Below, piece after piece: positions 57,293 to 64,000 of a stretch of DNA of 64,000 nucleotides. The stretch comes from Strigamia acuminata (Eukaryota > Arthropoda > Chilopoda > Geophilomorpha > Linotaeniidae): NCBI GenBank assembly GCA_949358305.1, contig OX442320.1, positions 188,501-252,500 on the forward strand. The letters run 5' to 3'. Within the stretch, counting starts at the first letter, position 1. Every line of letters begins with the position of its first letter. The position numbers and the translations under genes were made by a program. The notes beneath the pieces were generated by a model that worked only from the letters and a program-made list of their open reading frames with translations, had not been told where the DNA came from and ran no database searches.

Positions 57293-59280
57293 CAACCGTG
57301 ATGAGATCAAAAGTCTATTCTCCCAAATCATTGCTTGGATGTTTCTAAAACTTACATTGGAGCCTTCTACTAAGGTTTAAACACTATTTCTGAACATTCA
57401 GAGACATTGGTCTTGTGGTGTTTGTGCTAAGTCAACTATGATGAGATCAAAAGTCTATTCTCCCAAATGATTGCTTGGATGTTTCTAAAACTTACATTGG
57501 AGCCTTCTACTAAGGTTTAAACACTATTTCTGAACATTCAGAGACATTGGTCTTGTGGTGTTTGTGCTAAGTTAACTGTGATGAGATCAAAAGTCTATTC
57601 TCGCAAATCATTGCTTGGATGTTGCTAAAACTTCCCTTGAAGTCTTCTACTAAGGTTTAAACACTATTTCTGAACATTCAGAGACATTGGTCTTGTGGTG
57701 TTTGTGCTAAGTCAACTGCGATGTAAAATGAGCTCAAAATTTTTTTTTCAAAATTTATTGCTTGGATGTTGCTAAAACTTTCATTGGAGCCTTCTACTAA
57801 GGTTTAAACACTATTTCTGAACATTCAGAGACATTGGTCTTGTGGTGTTTGTGCTAAGTCAACTATGATGAGATCAAAAGTCTATTCTCCCAAATGATTG
57901 CTTGGATGTTTCTAAAACTTACATTGGAGCCTTCTACTAAGGTTTAAACACTATTTCTGAACATTCAGAGACATTGGTCTTGTGGTGTTTGTGCTAAGTC
58001 AACTATGATGAGATCAAAAGTCTATTCTCCCAAATCATTGCTTGGATGTTTCTAAAACTTACATTGGAGCCTTCTACTAAGGTTTAAACACTATTTCTGA
58101 ACATTCAGAGACATTGATCTTGTGGTCTTTGTGCTAAGTCAACTGCAATGTGAAATAAGCTCAAAATTTTTTTTTCAAAATTTATTGCTTGGATGTTGCT
58201 AAAACTTACATTGAAGGCTTCTACTAAGGTTTAAACACTATTTCTGAACATTCAGAGACATTGGACTTGTGGTGTTTGTGCTAAGTCAACCGTGATGAGA
58301 TCAAAAGTCTATTCTCCCAAATCATTGCTTGGATGTTTCTAAAACTTACATTGGAGCCTTCTACTAAGGTTTAAACACTATTTCTGAACATTCAGAGACA
58401 TTGGTCTTGTGGTGTTTGTGCTAAGTCAACTATGATGAGATCAAAAGTCTATTTTCCCAAATGATTGCTTGGATGTTTCTAAAACTTACATTGGAGCCTT
58501 CTACTAAGGTTTAAACACTATTTCTGAACATTCAGAGACATTGGTCTTGTGGTGTTTGTGCTAAGTTAACTGTGATGAGATCAAAAGTCTATTCTCGCAA
58601 ATCATTGCTTGGATGTTGCTAAAACTTCCCTTGAAGTCTTCTACTAAGGTTTAAACACTATTTCTGAACATTCAGAGACATTGGTCTTGTGGTGTTTGTG
58701 CTAAGTCAACTGCGATGTGAAATGAGCTCAAAATTTTTTTTTCAAAATTTATTGCTTGGATGTTGCTAAAACTTTCATTGGAGCCTTCTACTAAGGTTTA
58801 AACACTATTTCTGAACATTCAGAGACATTGGTCTTGTGGTGTTTGTGCTAAGTCAACTATGATGAGATCAAAAGTCTATTCTCCCAAATGATTGCTTGGA
58901 TGTTTCTAAAACTTACATTGGAGCCTTCTACTAAGGTTTAAACACTATTTCTGAACATTCAGAGACATTGGTCTTGTGGTGTTTGTGCTAAGTCAACTAT
59001 GATGAGATCAAAAGTCTATTCTCCCAAATCATTGCTTGGATGTTTCTAAAACTTACATTGGAGCCTTCTACTAAGGTTTAAACACTATTTCTGAACATTC
59101 AGAGACATTGATCTTGTGGTCTTTGTGCTAAGTCAACTGCAATGTGAAATAAGCTCAAAATTTTTTTTTCAAAATTTATTGCTTGGATGTTGCTAAAACT
59201 TACATTGAAGGCTTCTACTAAGGTTTAAACACTATTTCTGAACATTCAGAGACATTGGACTTGTGGTGTTTGTGCTAAGT
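57293..59280 (+). repeat. 994-bp higher-order repeat, two tandem copies (seven monomers each)
   Basis: 'caaccgtg' monomers at 57293, 58287 and 59281 are exactly 994 apart, equal to five 140-bp plus two 147-bp monomers. The class order is the same in both copies. Near 57721 copy 1 has 'gatgtaaaatg' and copy 2 has 'gatgtgaaatg'. Confidence 0.85.
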
Positions 59281-62200
59281 CAACCGTGATGAGATCAAAA
59301 GTCTATTCTCCCAAATCATTGCTTGGATGTTTCTAAAACTTACATTGGAGCCTTCTACTAAGGTTTAAACACTATTTCTGAACATTCAGAGACATTGGTC
59401 TTGTGGTGTTTGTGCTAAGTCAACTATGATGAGATCAAAAGTCTATTCTCCCAAATGATTGCTTGGATGTTTCTAAAACTTACATTGGAGCCTTCTACTA
59501 AGGTTTAAACACTATTTCTGAACATTCAGAGACATTGGTCTTGTGGTGTTTGTGCTAAGTTAACTGTGATGAGATCAAAAGTCTATTCTCGCAAATCATT
59601 GCTTGGATGTTGCTAAAACTTCCCTTGAAGTCTTCTACTAAGGTTTAAACACTATTTCTGAACATTCAGAGACATTGGTCTTGTGGTGTTTGTGCTAAGT
59701 CAACTGCGATGTGAAATGAGCTCAAAATTTTTTTTTCAAAATTTATTGCTTGGATGTTGCTAAAACTTTCATTGGAGCCTTCTACTAAGGTTTAAACACT
59801 ATTTCTGAACATTCAGAGACATTGGTCTTGTGGTGTTTGTGCTAAGTCAACTGTGATGAGATCAAAAGTCTATTCTCCCAAATCATTGCTTGGATGTTTC
59901 TAAAACTTACATTGGAGCCTTCTACTAAGGTTTAAACACTATTTCTGAACATTCAGAGACATTGGTCTTGTGGTGTTTGTGCTAAGTCAACTATGATGAG
60001 ATCAAAAGTCTATTCTCCCAAATCATTGCTTGGATGTTTCTAAAACTTACATTGGAGCCTTCTACTAAGGTTTAAACACTATTTCTGAACATTCAGAGAC
60101 ATTGGTCTTGTGGTGTTTGTGCTAAGTCAACTGCGATGTAAAATGAGCTCAAAATTTTTTTTTCAAAATTTATTGCTTGGATGTTGCTAAAACTTACATT
60201 GGAGCCTTCTACTAAGGTTTAAACACTATTTCTGAATATTCAGAGACATTGGTCTTGTGGTGTTTGTGCTAAGTCAACTGTGATGAGATCAAAAGTCTAT
60301 TCTCCCAAATCATTGCTTGGATGTTTCTAAAACTTACATTGGAGCCTTCTACTAAGGTTTAAACACTATTTCTGAACATTCAGAGACATTGATCTTGTGG
60401 TGTTTGTGCTAAGTCAACTATGATGAGATCAAAAGTCTATTCTCCCAAATGATTGCTTGGATGTTTCTAAAACTTACATTGGAGCCTTCTACTAAGGTTT
60501 AAACACTATTTCTGAACATTCAGAGACATTGGTCTTGTGGTGTTTGTGCTAAGTTAACTGTGATGAGATCAAAAGTCTATTCTCGCAAATCATTGCTTGG
60601 ATGTTGCTAAAACTTCTCTTGAAGTCTTCTACTAAGGTTTAAACACTATTTCTGAACATTTAGAGACATTGGTCTTGTGGTGTTTGTGCTAAGTCAACTG
60701 CGATGTGAAATGAGCTCAAAATTTTTTTTTTTCAAAATTTATTGCTTGGATGTTGCTAAAACCTACATTGGAGCCTTCTACTAAGGTTTAAACACTATTT
60801 CTGAACATTCAGAGACATTGGTCTTGTGGTGTTTGTGCTAAGTTAACTGTGATGAGATCAAAAGTCTATTCTCGCAAATCATTGCTTGGATGTTGCTAAA
60901 ACTTCCCTTGAAGTCTTCTACTAAGGTTTAAACACTATTTCTGAACATTCAGAGACATTGGTCTTGTGGTGTTTGTGCTAAGTCAACTGCGATGTGAAAT
61001 GAGCTCAAAATTTTTTTTTCAAAATTTATTGCTTGGATGTTGCTAAAACTTTCATTGGAGCCTTCTACTAAGGTTTAAACACTATTTCTGAACATTCAGA
61101 GACATTGGTCTTGTGGTGTTTGTGCTAAGTCAACTGTGATGAGATCAAAAGTCTATTCTCCCAAATCATTGCTTGGATGTTTCTAAAACTTACATTGGAG
61201 CCTTCTACTAAGGTTTAAACACTATTTCTGAACATTCAGAGACATTGGTCTTATGGTGTTTGTGCTAAGTCAACTATGATGAGATCAAAAGTCTATTCTC
61301 CCAAATCATTGCTTGGATGTTTCTAAAACTTACATTGGAGCCTTCTACTAAGGTTTAAACACTAATTCTGAACATTCAGAGACATTGGTCTTGTGGTGTT
61401 TGTGCTAAGTCAACTATGATGAGATCAAAAGTCTATTCTCCCAAATCATTGCTTGGATGTTTCTAAAACTTACATTGGAGCCTTCTACTAAGGTTTAAAC
61501 ACTATTTCTGAACATTCAGAGACATTGGTCTTGTGGTGTTTGTGCTAAGTCAACTGCGATGTGAAATGAGCTCAAAATTTTTTTTTCAAAATTTATTGCT
61601 TGGATGTTGCTAAAACTTACATTGGAGCCTTCTACTAAGGTTTAAACACTATTTCTGAATATTCAGAGACATTGGTCTTGTGGTGTTTGTGCTAAGTCAA
61701 CTGTGATGAGATCAAAAGTCTATTCTCCCAAATCATTGCTTGGATGTTTCTAAAACTTACATTGGAGCCTTCTACTAAGGTTTAAACACTATTTCTGAAC
61801 ATTCAGAGACATTGGTCTTGTGGTCTTTGTGCTAAGTCAACTATGATGAGATCAAAAGTCTATTCTCCCAAATGATTGCTTGGATGTTTCTAAAACTTAC
61901 ATTGGAGCCTTCTACTAAGGTTTAAACACTATTTCTGAACATTCAGAGACATTGGTCTTGTGGTGTTTGTTCTAAGTCAACTATGATGAGATCAAAAGTC
62001 TATTCTCCCAAATCATTGCTTGGATGTTTCTAAAACTTACATTGGAGCCTTCTACTAAGGTTTAAACACTATTTCTGAACATTCAGAGACATTGGTCTTG
62101 TGGTGTTTGTGCTAAGTCAACTGCGATGTGAAATGAGCTCAAAATTTTTTTTTTTAAATTTATTGCTTGGATGTTGCTAAAACTTACATTGGAGCCTTCT

Positions 62201-64000
62201 ACTAAGGTTTAAACACTATTTCTGAACATTCAGAGACATTGGTCTTGTGGTGTTTGTGCTAAGTCAACTGTGATGAGATCAAAAGTCTATTCTCTCAAAT
62301 CATTGCTTGGATGTTTCTAAAACTTACATTGGAGCCTTCTACTAAGGTTTAAACACTATTTCTGAACATTCAGAGACATTGATCTTGTGGTCTTTGTGCT
62401 AAGTCAACTGCAATGTGAAATAAGCTCAAAATTTTTTTTTCAAAATTTATTGCTTGGATGTTGCTAAAACTTACATTGAAGGCTTCTACTAAGGTTTAAA
62501 CACTATTTCTGAACATTCAGAGACATTGGACTTGTGGTGTTTGTGCTAAGTCAACTATGATGAGATCAAAAGTCTATTCTCCCAAATGATTGCTTGGATG
62601 TTTCTAAAACTTACATTGGAGCCTTCTACTAAGGTTTAAACACTATTTCTGAACATTCAGAGACATTGGTCTTGTGGTGTTTGTGCTAAGTTAACTGTGA
62701 TGAGATCAAAAGTCTATTCTCGCAAATCATTGCTTGGATGTTGCTAAAACTTCCCTTGAAGTCTTCTACTAAGGTTTAAACACTATTTCTGAACATTCAG
62801 AGACATTGGTCTTGTGGTGTTTGTGCTAAGTCAACTGTGATGAGATCAAAAGTCTATTCTCTCAAATCATTGCTTGGATGTTTCTAAAACTTACATTGGA
62901 GCCTTCTACTAAGGTTTAAACACTATTTCTGAACATTCAGAGACATTGATCTTGTGGTCTTTGTGCTAAGTCAACTGCAATGTGAAATAAGCTCAAAATT
63001 TTTTTTTCAAAATTTATTGCTTGGATGTTGCTAAAACTTACATTGAAGGCTTCTACTAAGGTTTAAACACTATTTCTGAACATTCAGAGACATTGGACTT
63101 GTGGTGTTTGTGCTAAGTCAACTATGATGAGATCAAAAGTCTATTCTCCCAAATGATTGCTTGGATGTTTCTAAAACTTACATTGGAGCCTTCTACTAAG
63201 GTTTAAACACTATTTCTGAACATTCAGAGACATTGGTCTTGTGGTGTTTGTGCTAAGTTAACTGTGATGAGATCAAAAGTCTATTCTCGCAAATCATTGC
63301 TTGGATGTTGCTAAAACTTCTCTTGAAGTCTTCTACTAAGGTTTAAACACTATTTCTGAACATTCAGAGACATTGGTCTTGTGGTGTTTGTGCTAAGTCA
63401 ACTGCAATGTAAAATCAGCTCAAAATTTTTTTTTCAAAATTTATTGCTTGGATGTTGCTAAAACTTACATTGAAGGCTTCTACTAAGGTTTAAACACTAT
63501 TTCTGAACATTCAGAGACATTGGTCTTGTGGTGTTTGTGCTAAGTCAACTGTGATGAGATCAAAAGTCTATTCTCCCAAATCATTGCTTGGATGTTTCTA
63601 AAACTTACATTGGAGCCTTCTACTAAGGTTTAAACACTATTTCTGAACATTCAGAGACATTGGTCTTGTGGTGTTTGTGCTAAGTCAACTGTGATGAGAT
63701 CAAAAGTCTATTCTCCCAAATCATTGTTTGGATGTTTCTAAAACTTACATTGGAGCCTTCTACTAAGGTTTAAACACTATTTCTGAACATTCAGAGACAT
63801 TGATCTTGTGGTCTTTGTGCTAAGTCAACTGCAATGTGAAATAAGCTCAAAATTTTTTTTTCAAAATTTATTGCTTGGATGTTGCTAAAACTTACATTGA
63901 AGGCTTCTACTAAGGTTTAACACTATTTCTGAACATTCAGAGACATTGGACTTGTGGTGTTTGTGCTAAGTCAACCGTGATGAGATCAAAAGTCTATTCT

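Larger units (their letters stand above)
53759..64000 (+). repeat. Satellite array, block 3 (~72 monomers, runs off window end)
   Basis: Same monomer family, direction and class order as blocks 1 and 2. It resumes in the monomer split by E3. Small length variants are present: an extended T run near 60721, a T run merging into 'aaatt' near 62145 and a shortened 'gtttaacac' near 63915. No other feature is visible. Confidence 0.97.

Noticed and set aside
7872-64000. CRISPR-like array
   Set aside because: The repeats are head-to-tail monomers without unique spacers, and the context is an animal satellite.
7872-64000. CENP-B box in the satellite
   Set aside because: No stretch resembling the TTCG...CGGGA pattern was found in the monomer classes.

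Overview
The window is intergenic, repeat-built DNA from an animal genome. It holds no host gene that I can recognise. The animal assignment rests on three LTR retrotransposons with BEL/Pao features, a superfamily known from metazoans. The taxon cannot be narrowed further from the sequence, but an invertebrate is likely. About 63% of the window is one satellite family, read in the same direction throughout. Its monomers are 140 bp, or 147 bp in a class with a T9 tract. It forms three blocks: 7872-12278, 18981-44541 and 53759-64000.

The blocks are separated by three elements, all on the + strand. E1 (1-7871, left end cut by the window) has 1208-bp LTRs and a 5.9-kb interior with no plausible protein. 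That interior instead carries duplicated and tandem stem-loop modules, some with compensatory base changes. E2 (12279-18980) has 1464-bp LTRs and one intact 891-codon ORF with Gag, zinc knuckles and the Pao-type protease, but no reverse transcriptase, RNase H or integrase. E3 (44542-53758) has 1572-bp LTRs and an intact 1758-codon Gag-Pol with every domain of an autonomous BEL/Pao element. Each LTR pair looks identical by eye, so the insertions are young.

E2 and E3 are flanked by 4-bp target duplications (CAAC, ATGA). Removing them restores the normal satellite order. E1 and E2 abut exactly the same monomer position and E3 lies 8 bp further along, which suggests a strong target preference.

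The three elements share signs of one mobilisation system: LTR ends of the TGTTGC...GCAACA type, a conserved sequence before the 3' LTR, and a 13-nt leader motif (ACACAACGCAATG). E1 and E3 also share a tRNA-His-type primer-binding site, and their LTRs are related along their length. My reading is one autonomous element (E3 type) and two parasites of it or its relatives, one Gag-only (E2) and one noncoding and RNA-structured (E1), all living in a satellite. The satellite shows recent tandem amplifications (287 bp x5, 994 bp x2, 1421 bp x2, 2975 bp x2).
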